NCBI GenBank assembly: GCA_019114945.1
Contig: DXEN01000001.1
Coordinates: forward strand, 1-32,543
DNA length: 32,543 bases
Source of the DNA: Candidatus Parabacteroides intestinigallinarum
GTDB lineage: Bacteria > Bacteroidota > Bacteroidia > Bacteroidales > Tannerellaceae
Reading direction: 5' to 3'
The notes beneath the pieces were generated by a model. It was not told the origin of the DNA. It saw nothing but the letters and a program-made list of their open reading frames with translations, and ran no database searches. The position numbers and the translations under genes are program-made. This document shows, in pieces, positions 26,356-32,543 of this stretch (the stretch's first letter is position 1; every line of letters starts with the position of its first letter).

Positions 26356-27321
26356 TTATTCCGGCCGCAGGTACAGCTCGTACTCGCCGTCCTTCTCGCG
26401 GTAGCGGATGGGCGAGGTATTGCTCAGTATGGATAATATCCGCTCCAGCGACTCGTCGCGCACCTTGAAGGTAAAGCGGTATTTCTCCGCTATCGACGGC
26501 GGGCACTCCACTTTCCGCCCGTACCAAGGCTCCAGGCGGGTCAGGATCATGCTCAAGGGCTCGTTCACGAAGGTAAGGACGCCCTCGCGCCAACCCGAGT
26601 AGGTGGCCGCGTCGACCCGACGCACCCGTGCCTCGCGGGTACGCTTGTCGTACACCAGCATCTCGTCCGGCTCCAGCACCACCTCGCGCCGCCCGCCGGC
26701 GCCGCCCTCCCCGAAGCCGACGCGCACCCGCCCGTTCAGCAAGATGGCCTCCAGCTTATCCTCCGCCGCTTGGTCGAAGACCTCGAAAGCCGTGCCCAGC
26801 GCCGTCACGTCCATATGGTCGGTACGCACGGTGAAAGGACGCCCGGGGTCTTTCGCCACGTCGAAGAAAGCCTGCCCCTCTAAGCGCACGTCGCGGCGCC
26901 CGCCCTCGAACCGGCTCGGATAGGTCAGCTTGCTGTTCGGCCCCAAGCGCGCCAGCGTCCCGTCGGGCAACGATACGGACTCGATGCTACGCGTGCCGGA
27001 GGCTATCACGTACATATAACGGGCCTCTTGATGGCTCGCCCAATAAACGATGGTTCCCGTGCCTACGAGCAGCAACAGGGACGCCGCCACGGCCACCGCC
27101 TTGTATAGCCAGACGCGTCGCGTCGTCCGTCCGTCTATCGCGAGGCGAATTCGCCGCCAGATACGCTCTTCCCGTATGGGATCCGGAATCATCTCTTCCG
27201 TTTCCCATTGCGAGCGCATCCGCTCCTCCACCCGCTTGTCGCGCAGGAGGCGTTGCCGTTCTCGCTCGTCCAACTCATCGCGCAGCAGTTTCCCGATTAT
27301 CTTTCCCGTATCCTCGCTCAT
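26356..27321 (-). CDS. FecR-family anti-sigma factor (first pair)
   Basis: The start at 27321 (MSEDTGKIIGKLLRDEL) was chosen over an upstream ATG at 27444, which would run through promoter sequence and adds an unlikely tail. The 321-residue protein has a cytoplasmic anti-sigma segment (about 1-75), one membrane helix (AVAVAASLLLLVGTGTIVYWA), a FecR domain (SVSLPDGTLARLGPNSKLTYP, RDVRLEGQAFFDVAKDPGRPFTV, LGTAFEVF) and a C-terminal DUF4974-like STN partner domain. It holds an ECF sigma factor until the STN-SusC signals that glycan is bound. It heads the PUL2 operon and is divergent from the nearest sigma gene, unlike the usual same-strand order. Confidence 0.93.
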   Translation of the reverse strand: MSEDTGKIIGKLLRDELDERERQRLLRDKRVEERMRSQWETEEMIPDPIREERIWRRIRLAIDGRTTRRVWLYKAVAVAASLLLLVGTGTIVYWASHQEARYMYVIASGTRSIESVSLPDGTLARLGPNSKLTYPSRFEGGRRDVRLEGQAFFDVAKDPGRPFTVRTDHMDVTALGTAFEVFDQAAEDKLEAILLNGRVRVGFGEGGAGGRREVVLEPDEMLVYDKRTREARVRRVDAATYSGWREGVLTFVNEPLSMILTRLEPWYGRKVECPPSIAEKYRFTFKVRDESLERILSILSNTSPIRYREKDGEYELYLRPE

Positions 27322-27342
27322 ATAACTTTCGCTTTTACATCT

Positions 27343-27373
27343 ATAAATACACGCCAGCCGCGTGCGTCCCCTA
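27343..27373 (-). promoter_or_regulatory. ECF-type promoter-like motif before fecR (PUL2)
   Basis: On the minus strand, TAGGGG (27373-27368), 14 nt, then CGTGTATTTAT (27353-27343). This matches the layout of the motif before the second fecR gene. It ends 21 bases before the fecR ATG and would drive the whole PUL2 operon. Confidence 0.45.
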
Positions 27374-27431
27374 TGGGAAAGATAAAAAAATTTTTCTGAA
27401 GGAATATCGTCCGCTATTTCGTCGCATTTCG

Positions 27432-27439
27432 TACTTTTG
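27432..27439 (+). promoter_or_regulatory. -7 box of the first ECF sigma gene
   Basis: TACTTTTG matches TAnnTTTG exactly, with transcription expected near 27446. No clear -33 element is seen. This favours the sigma start at 27483 over the ATGs at 27450 and 27459. Confidence 0.5.
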
Positions 27440-27482
27440 GGCATCGCGTTTGTTTGTAATGTCGTGTTTGTCGGTACGAAAA

Positions 27483-28028
27483 ATGGAAGAAAGTCGAATC
27501 ATACGGTTGCTGAAGGAAGGGGACAGGGGCGCTTTCTCGCTCTTGTACAAACGCTATTGGCAGAAGGTGTATGGCTTCTGTCGTTTGTATCTGAACAGCT
27601 GCGAGCGGGCCGAGGATGTCGTGCAGGAGGTGTTTATCAAACTGTGGGAAGCGAGGGAGTTGCTTCGCGAGGACGATTCGCCCGAGGGCTTTTTGTTCAT
27701 CGTCACCCGCAACCTGGTGTTCAACCAATACCGGAAGGAAGTCAACGAGGATTACTACAAGATGACCGTCCTTTCCGCCTTAGAGTCATCGTACGACATA
27801 GAAGAGGAGATCGCTGCCCGCGACCTTAGTCGTTACATCGACCGCTTGATCGAGGAGCTGCCCGAGAAGCGGCGGCAAATCTTTAACCTCAGCCGGAAAG
27901 CGCACAAGAGCCATAAGGAAATCGCCCTCTTGCTGGGCATCTCCGAGAAGACGGTGGAAAACCAGATTCGCGAGGCGCTGCGGTTCCTCCGTAAAAATAT
28001 GTTGTTGCTCATTTGTTTTTTAGGGTAA
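27483..28028 (+). CDS. ECF-family RNA polymerase sigma factor (first)
   Basis: From the ATG at 27483 (MEESRIIRLLKEGDRGAF) the protein has 181 residues. Sigma region 2 is seen in FSLLYKRYWQKVYGFCRLYL, RAEDVVQEVFIKLWEAREL and FLFIVTRNLVFNQYRK. Sigma region 4 is a helix-turn-helix (ELPEKRRQIFNLSRKAHKSHKEIALLLGISEKTVENQIREAL). Bacteroidetes ECF factors of this kind are released by FecR proteins and switch on susCD operons. The gene is divergent from the PUL2 fecR with 161 bases between the starts. It is followed by a second sigma gene, not by a same-strand fecR, so its partner is most likely the divergent FecR. Confidence 0.93.
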   Translation: MEESRIIRLLKEGDRGAFSLLYKRYWQKVYGFCRLYLNSCERAEDVVQEVFIKLWEARELLREDDSPEGFLFIVTRNLVFNQYRKEVNEDYYKMTVLSALESSYDIEEEIAARDLSRYIDRLIEELPEKRRQIFNLSRKAHKSHKEIALLLGISEKTVENQIREALRFLRKNMLLLICFLG

Positions 28029-28049
28029 GCCGCTTGCCTACGTTCGTTT
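28021..28049 (+). promoter_or_regulatory. Degenerate ECF-type motif overlapping the sigma stop codon
   Basis: TAGGG (28021-28025), 15 nt, then CGTTCGTTT (28041-28049). It resembles the motif before the second fecR and overlaps the end of the first sigma gene. No fecR follows here, so it may be a leftover, or may feed the second sigma gene. Confidence 0.3.
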
Positions 28050-28130
28050 CCCATCAGTGGGATGGCGGTTTGTTTCATTTGTCCTCGCTTTTTAGTGAGC
28101 GAAAATTCACAAAGAAAAAGTAAAAACGAC

Positions 28131-28138
28131 TACATTTG
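28131..28138 (+). promoter_or_regulatory. -7 box of the second ECF sigma gene
   Basis: TACATTTG matches TAnnTTTG exactly and lies 23 bases before the ATG at 28162. It overlaps the alternative GTG start at 28138, which makes that start unlikely. Confidence 0.5.
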
Positions 28139-28161
28139 TGAGGATTTTAGCGACAGGAGCC

Positions 28162-28713
28162 ATGCGGGAAAACGATTTCAATCAGATTTATGAGCGGAAC
28201 TATAAGAGGTCTTTCCTCTTCACGAAGTCGTACGTGCACGATGATATGGCGGCGGAAGATATCGTGGCGGAGGCGCTCGTGAAATACTGGCGGCTTGCCT
28301 CGACCCCTGGTGCGGAAGTCAACGAGGCATTGCTTCTGACCATTTTAAGGAACAAAGCGCTGGATTACCTGCGCCATAAAGCCATCCATGAAAACGCTGT
28401 GGAGCAAATCTTCGCTTTAAGCGCACGAGAGCTAAGCATACGTATATCCACCTTGGAGGCGTGCGACCCGCAGGAAATTTTCTCGACAGAGGTACGGGCG
28501 ATCGTGCGTGACACGCTTCGACAACTGCCCGAGCAGACACGTCAAATTTTTGAGATGAGCCGCTTTGGTGGCCACTCGGTGAAAGAGATCGCCGAGGCGA
28601 CGGGGTTGAGCGTGAAAGGAGTGGAGTACCATATCACGAAGGCATTAAAGGCGTTACGTGTTGCCTTGAAAGATTACCTGCCTCTATTTTATTTCCTTTT
28701 TTACTTACATTGA
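28162..28713 (+). CDS. ECF-family RNA polymerase sigma factor (second)
   Basis: The ATG at 28162 follows AGGAG and gives a 183-residue protein (MRENDFNQIYERNYKRSF). Region 2 contains FTKSYVHDDMAAEDIVAEALVKYW and ILRNKALDYLRHK. Region 4 contains QLPEQTRQIFEMSRFGGHSVKEIAEATGLSVKGVEYHITKAL. It ends in a hydrophobic tail (LPLFYFLFYLH) that is common in Bacteroidetes ECF factors. It stands in the standard order sigma, fecR, susC on one strand and so should control the SusC at the right edge. It is clearly different in sequence from the first sigma, so it is not a fresh duplication. Confidence 0.93.
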   Translation: MRENDFNQIYERNYKRSFLFTKSYVHDDMAAEDIVAEALVKYWRLASTPGAEVNEALLLTILRNKALDYLRHKAIHENAVEQIFALSARELSIRISTLEACDPQEIFSTEVRAIVRDTLRQLPEQTRQIFEMSRFGGHSVKEIAEATGLSVKGVEYHITKALKALRVALKDYLPLFYFLFYLH

Positions 28714-28779
28714 TTCATCCGGATAGCTGCGTATCCATTGGGCTTTGGAAAAAATCGAGAGAAAAACGCGTTTTTCGTT

Positions 28780-28810
28780 TAGGGGTAAAGCTGCCTGCCT
28801 CGTTCTTATT
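28780..28810 (+). promoter_or_regulatory. ECF-type promoter-like motif before the second fecR
   Basis: TAGGGG (28780-28785), 15 nt, then CGTTCTTATT (28801-28810), ending 23 bases before the fecR ATG. The G-rich upstream box and the CGT-containing downstream box are of ECF style. It is the best of four such motifs in the window. Confidence 0.5.
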
Positions 28811-28833
28811 ACAAACGATAGGAAGAAAGACGC

Positions 28834-29769
28834 ATGGAAGAATTATTACGGCGATATATACACGGAGAGGTATCTGACGAGGAAAGGATACGGGTCGCCC
28901 GATGGCTGGACGAGGACTCCTCCCATATGCGAGAGTTTATAGCCTTGCGCAAGTTATACGATATCTCGCTTTGGCAATCAGGGAAGGAGGAAACGTCCGA
29001 ACGGAAGGAGATATCTGGCGGTCGCGTGCGACGTATGGCGTTCGAGGTACTAAAGATCGCGGCGGTTCTCGTCGTAGGTTTCTGGGTCTCGACACTCATC
29101 GCGGATTGGCGGCCGGAGGCTACGGCACTGACGCAGGCGATCCATGTCCCGGCGGGACAACGGGCGGAACTAACCTTGGCGGATGGCACGGACGTATGGC
29201 TTAACTCTGGCTCGACGTTGCGTTTCCCCGATCGTTTCGCGGCGGATAGCCGCGAGGTGGTATTGGAAGGAGAAGGTTACTTCTTTGTCAGCCGCGACGA
29301 GGAGCGCCCCTTTACGGTGCGGACAGCCCGTCATGCCATCCGGGTCTTGGGGACGGAGTTCAACGTGAAGGCTTATCCCGGTAGCCCGTTGTTCGAAGCC
29401 GCCTTGATCCGGGGAAGCGTGGAGATTAACCCTTTGGGAACGACCAACACCTTGCGTCTGGAACCGGACGAGATCGCGAGCGACGCTGGAAATGGTATGG
29501 TTGTATCACGTATCCCCGACTATAATTATTTCAAATGGACGGAAGGCCTCCTCTGTTTCGAGGACGAGTCGATCCAAAGCCTGATGGATAAGCTGGAGCT
29601 TTACTACGACGTGACGATCGACGTGCGGAATTCTTCCCTGTCGCGGTATCGTTACACGGGAAAGTTCCGGATCAAGGATGGCGTGGAACATGTGCTGCGA
29701 GTGCTTCAGTTAAAGCATCGGTTCAACTACATGAAAGACGACGACAAGAATCTGATTATTATAAAGTAA
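28834..29769 (+). CDS. FecR-family anti-sigma factor (second pair)
   Basis: The 311-residue protein has an N-terminal cytoplasmic segment (MEELLRRYIHGEVSDEERIRVARWLDED) and a membrane helix at about 75-92 (LKIAAVLVVGFWVSTLIA). Its FecR domain has VPAGQRAELTLADGTDVWLNSGSTLRFP, VVLEGEGYFFVSRDEERPFTV and VLGTEFNVKAYP. A C-terminal DUF4974-like domain follows (FEDESIQSLMDKLELYYDVTI, YRYTGKFRIKDGVEHVLRVLQL). It should bind the second ECF sigma and receive the signal from the STN domain of the SusC encoded next. It lies 120 bases after the sigma gene, with the motif at 28780-28810 between them. Confidence 0.94.
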   Translation: MEELLRRYIHGEVSDEERIRVARWLDEDSSHMREFIALRKLYDISLWQSGKEETSERKEISGGRVRRMAFEVLKIAAVLVVGFWVSTLIADWRPEATALTQAIHVPAGQRAELTLADGTDVWLNSGSTLRFPDRFAADSREVVLEGEGYFFVSRDEERPFTVRTARHAIRVLGTEFNVKAYPGSPLFEAALIRGSVEINPLGTTNTLRLEPDEIASDAGNGMVVSRIPDYNYFKWTEGLLCFEDESIQSLMDKLELYYDVTIDVRNSSLSRYRYTGKFRIKDGVEHVLRVLQLKHRFNYMKDDDKNLIIIK

Positions 29770-29939
29770 AAAGAGTTATTCACCTTAAAAAATAATGCCT
29801 ATGGAACATCAAGAGTAAACACGAAAACAAGCGCGGTGAGAAAAAGAAGCCGGGAAACGTGGCAGCGTCTCCCGGTGGAAAGTCGGCACCGAATCATCCT
29901 TAAATTATTTAGTACCAACATTAAAATCGTTACAAATGT

Positions 29940-32543
29940 ATGAAAAAAATTGGGAAGGAGAACCTTATGTCTCCATTTAGTACACATCGTAAAGTATGTC
30001 GAGTCATGAAGTTAACATTAATCGTTTTATTCATTTCCATCACGGGGCTGTTCGCCTCTGTCCGCTCGCAGAACGCACGTGTCAATATTCATGTAAATAA
30101 TGTGAAGACATCGGAGGTTTTGGAGGCGATCGAGGCGCAGACAGATTATTTATTCGTGTACGATAAGAACGAGATCGACCTGAATCGGAAAGTATCCGTG
30201 CAAGCGGAAGGGCAAGCCGTATCGCGAGTGCTTTCTTACGTCTTTCAAGGAACGGACGTCGCTTACGCGATGGAAGGTAGTAATATCATGTTGATGCGTC
30301 GTGGCGAGTCTATTCCGTCCTCCCAGCAAAGCAAGCGGCGGATACAAGGAACCGTGATTGATGCGACCGGCGAGCCGGTAATCGGCGCCAACGTGGTAGA
30401 GAAGGGAACGACCAACGGCACCATTACCGACATGGACGGTAAATTCACGCTGGAAGTACCGAACGACGCGGTATTGCAAGTGTCGTATATTGGGTATATG
30501 GACCAGGATCTTCCAATTGACAAAGGCTCTGTGTTTACTATTACTTTAAGGGAAGATACCCAAGCGATAGACGAGGTAGTCGTCGTGGGATATGGAGTGA
30601 CAAAAAAATCGCATTTAACAGGTTCGGTAGGATCTATGAAGATGGATGAGGATATAGTAGGTCGTCCATCCGTGGAAGTTGGTCAATCTTTATATGGAAA
30701 AATAGCGGGCGTGCAAGTGATTGGAGGTTCGGGGCAACCGGGAAGCTCGTCTTCCATACAGATTCGGGGAATCAATTCTATCTCGGCCAGTAGCTCTCCG
30801 CTTATCGTAATCGATGGAGTCGCGGTCCCTGATTATGATATGAATTTGATAAATAACGCGGATATTGAATCTATTGAGATATTGAAAGACGCATCTTCGG
30901 CCGCCATTTACGGATCTCGTGGAGCGAACGGAGTTGTTCTTATCACGACAAAAAGCGGAAATACGGAAAAGCCTAAGGTGAATATCAATTATCTGTTTGG
31001 AATTCAAAAGGTCATGAAGAAAATAGATGTTATGAACAGCGCTGAATATGCTCAAGCATATATAGATGCGGCGCAGAACGGTTGGATTGATAAAGGAGGC
31101 AATCCGAATGCTCCGAATACGATAGAGGCACGTGGCGAATATAAGTATACGTGGCCGGAAGCGTTTGAGCACCCTGAGACTCTACAATACGATACGGATT
31201 GGCAAGACGTTGTTTTTGACGCTGCTCCTATGCATAAGTTGGATGCGAATATCTCTGGGAAATCTCAAAAATCGGATTATTTGATATCGGCGGGATATGT
31301 TAATCAGCAAGGTATTATGTTAGACTCGGATTATAAGAAGTATTCGTTTAGCTTGAAACTCAATACGCATATAAATAAGTATTTGGATGTTGGGGGAAAT
31401 ATGAATATGAATTATGGAGACGAGAAAGAGGTCTATTGGAGAACCGCGGAATGGGCTGTTCAATATCCTTCCATATTCCCGGTATATACAAGCGATGGGT
31501 TTTTAGGATGCAATTCTTATCTTCCTGGATTCGAGAATTACAATACGGTTCTTTTTAGGCCCAATATGGGGCATCCTTTATATATGCAAAACAATGACGC
31601 GAATAGATATACCTTGAATATGATAGGGAACGCTTATGTATCATTGAATATTTTGCCGGGCTTGAAGTTTAAGTCTGCTTTCAATTATTATTTGAAAAGA
31701 ATTGACTACAGTAATTATGAGGCTAAGGATCATGATTTGGGAGAATCTTATTATACGCCAGGCCAGATGACTGTAGACCAGTCCAGAAGATGGAATTATA
31801 CATCGCAGAATTTGTTGACATATGATAACTCGTGGGGCAATCATGAAATCTCGTTCTTATTAGGTTTTGAATATAATAAAAACGATTATTATTCGACAAG
31901 TCAATCAAGAAGGGATTATGATAATGATTTATTACACTCATTAAGTGCGGGAAAAACGCTATTATCTTCTAGTGATATCATAACTAAAAGTACGTTGATA
32001 TCTTATTTTTCAAGGATAAACTATAATTATAAAGGTCGTTATATGTTGTCCGCCGCTTTTCGACGGGATGGAAGTTCTCGTTTCGCTCTCAATAACAAAT
32101 GGGGAAATTTCCCGTCGGTTTCATTGGGATGGTTAGTTTCAGAGGAAGACTTTTTGAAAAAGTTGGATTGGATAAACATGTTGAAGCTGCGTGTTAGTTA
32201 TGGATTGACAGGGAATGATAATTTTGATTATTATGTTTGGATAGCGAAACTGGAACAAGCGAAAATCGCGTTTGGAAATAATTTGTCTACTTCTTATTAT
32301 CCTTCCAATATAACGAATCCGGATTTGAAATGGGAGAGAACCCAACAGTTTAATGTCGGATTTGACTGGGGTGTTTTAAAGAGTCGGATTCAAGTCGGAT
32401 TGGATTATTACTATTCCACGTCGGACGGATTATTGTTGGATGTACCTATTCCCGCTGTAACCGGTTATTCTTCTATATTTACGAATATAGGTAAATTGGA
32501 GAATAAAGGAATCGAGTTCAATATATCTACGTACAATATTGAT
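29940..32543 (+). CDS. SusC/RagA TonB-dependent transporter with STN domain, 3' end outside window
   Basis: The frame is open for 868 codons to the window edge. ATG at 29940 is possible, but ATG at 29967 follows AAGGAG at 6-base spacing and may be the true start. The leader contains MKLTLIVLFISITGLFASVRSQ. Then come an STN domain (VKTSEVLEAIEAQTDYLFVYDKNEI), a carboxypeptidase-D-like domain (IQGTVIDATGEPVIGANVVEKG), IDEVVVVGYGVTKKS and a plug with ILKDASSAAIYGSRGANGVVLITTKSG, then barrel strands. It should signal to the FecR just upstream. Composition changes sharply inside the gene: 38 of 60 G/C at 30361-30420 against 23 of 60 at 31621-31680. The substrate and the paired SusD lie beyond the window. 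Confidence 0.95.
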   Translation, partial: MKKIGKENLMSPFSTHRKVCRVMKLTLIVLFISITGLFASVRSQNARVNIHVNNVKTSEVLEAIEAQTDYLFVYDKNEIDLNRKVSVQAEGQAVSRVLSYVFQGTDVAYAMEGSNIMLMRRGESIPSSQQSKRRIQGTVIDATGEPVIGANVVEKGTTNGTITDMDGKFTLEVPNDAVLQVSYIGYMDQDLPIDKGSVFTITLREDTQAIDEVVVVGYGVTKKSHLTGSVGSMKMDEDIVGRPSVEVGQSLYGKIAGVQVIGGSGQPGSSSSIQIRGINSISASSSPLIVIDGVAVPDYDMNLINNADIESIEILKDASSAAIYGSRGANGVVLITTKSGNTEKPKVNINYLFGIQKVMKKIDVMNSAEYAQAYIDAAQNGWIDKGGNPNAPNTIEARGEYKYTWPEAFEHPETLQYDTDWQDVVFDAAPMHKLDANISGKSQKSDYLISAGYVNQQGIMLDSDYKKYSFSLKLNTHINKYLDVGGNMNMNYGDEKEVYWRTAEWAVQYPSIFPVYTSDGFLGCNSYLPGFENYNTVLFRPNMGHPLYMQNNDANRYTLNMIGNAYVSLNILPGLKFKSAFNYYLKRIDYSNYEAKDHDLGESYYTPGQMTVDQSRRWNYTSQNLLTYDNSWGNHEISFLLGFEYNKNDYYSTSQSRRDYDNDLLHSLSAGKTLLSSSDIITKSTLISYFSRINYNYKGRYMLSAAFRRDGSSRFALNNKWGNFPSVSLGWLVSEEDFLKKLDWINMLKLRVSYGLTGNDNFDYYVWIAKLEQAKIAFGNNLSTSYYPSNITNPDLKWERTQQFNVGFDWGVLKSRIQVGLDYYYSTSDGLLLDVPIPAVTGYSSIFTNIGKLENKGIEFNISTYNID

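Noticed and set aside
27322-27444. N-terminal extension of the first FecR to an ATG at 27444
   Set aside because: The added 41 residues do not look like a FecR start and would run across the candidate fecR promoter and toward the sigma promoter. The ATG at 27321 gives a standard FecR beginning.
29770-29939. Gap between the second fecR and susC, with CCGGGA/TCCCGG at 29850-29875
   Set aside because: The stem is only 6 bp with a 14-nt loop and no T run. No ORF, clear -7 box or RNA fold was supported, so it is left as an ordinary intergenic leader.
491-32543. CRISPR arrays, insertion sequences and rRNA
   Set aside because: None was seen. The only regular array (18238-18350) has 23-bp head-to-tail units without spacers, and no transposase-like frame occurs.

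Overview
The window looks like a chromosomal segment of a Bacteroidales bacterium. The evidence is three SusC-type TonB-dependent transporters (two followed by SusD lipoproteins), ECF sigma/FecR modules with DUF4974-type C-termini, serine-type sulfatases, a GH92 enzyme, and several exact matches to the Bacteroides-type -7 box TAnnTTTG. The coding style is GC-rich for this order. A Parabacteroides-like genus is possible but not resolved from the sequence alone.

Layout. (a) 1-400: the first 18 codons of a tyrosine integrase, pointing out of the window, then a repeat-rich non-coding stretch, a strong terminator and tRNA-Lys(TTT). This is the signature of an integrative element joined to the 3' end of the tRNA gene, with the element lying to the left. 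(b) 491-13023, all minus strand: polysaccharide utilisation locus 1 (PUL1). A SusC/SusD pair is followed, after a 13-bp hairpin and a fresh -7 box, by a GH92 alpha-mannosidase with a PA14 module, an alkaline phosphatase, a GH63/GH37-like glycosidase with a twin-arginine leader, and a two-domain protein fusing a calcineurin-like phosphoesterase to a PI-PLC/GDPD-like domain. (c) 13206-16354, minus: kdgK-kdgA-uxaC, three steps of hexuronate breakdown, directly upstream of PUL1. (d) 16507-18214, plus: a 52-residue unknown protein and a phosphoesterase carrying the same kind of PA14 module as the GH92 enzyme. (e) 18238-18350: five 23-bp tandem units, each containing a palindrome, between convergent genes. 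(f) 18357-27321, minus: PUL2, in transcription order FecR, SusC (with STN domain), SusD, sulfatase, sulfatase. (g) 27483-32543, plus: an ECF sigma factor divergent from PUL2, then a second set of ECF sigma, FecR and SusC (with STN domain), the last cut by the window edge.

How it may work together. PUL1 joins an alpha-mannosidase, a second glycosidase and two phosphoesterases, with a third phosphoesterase nearby. This suggests phosphate-bearing mannosides such as phosphomannan or phosphorylated high-mannose glycans, but that is an inference. PUL2 should import and desulfate a sulfated glycan under trans-envelope control: STN-SusC to FecR to sigma. A G-rich promoter-like motif (TAGGG or TAGGGG, 14-15 nt, then a YGT-containing T-rich box) occurs before both fecR genes, at the end of the first sigma gene, and before the 52-residue ORF.
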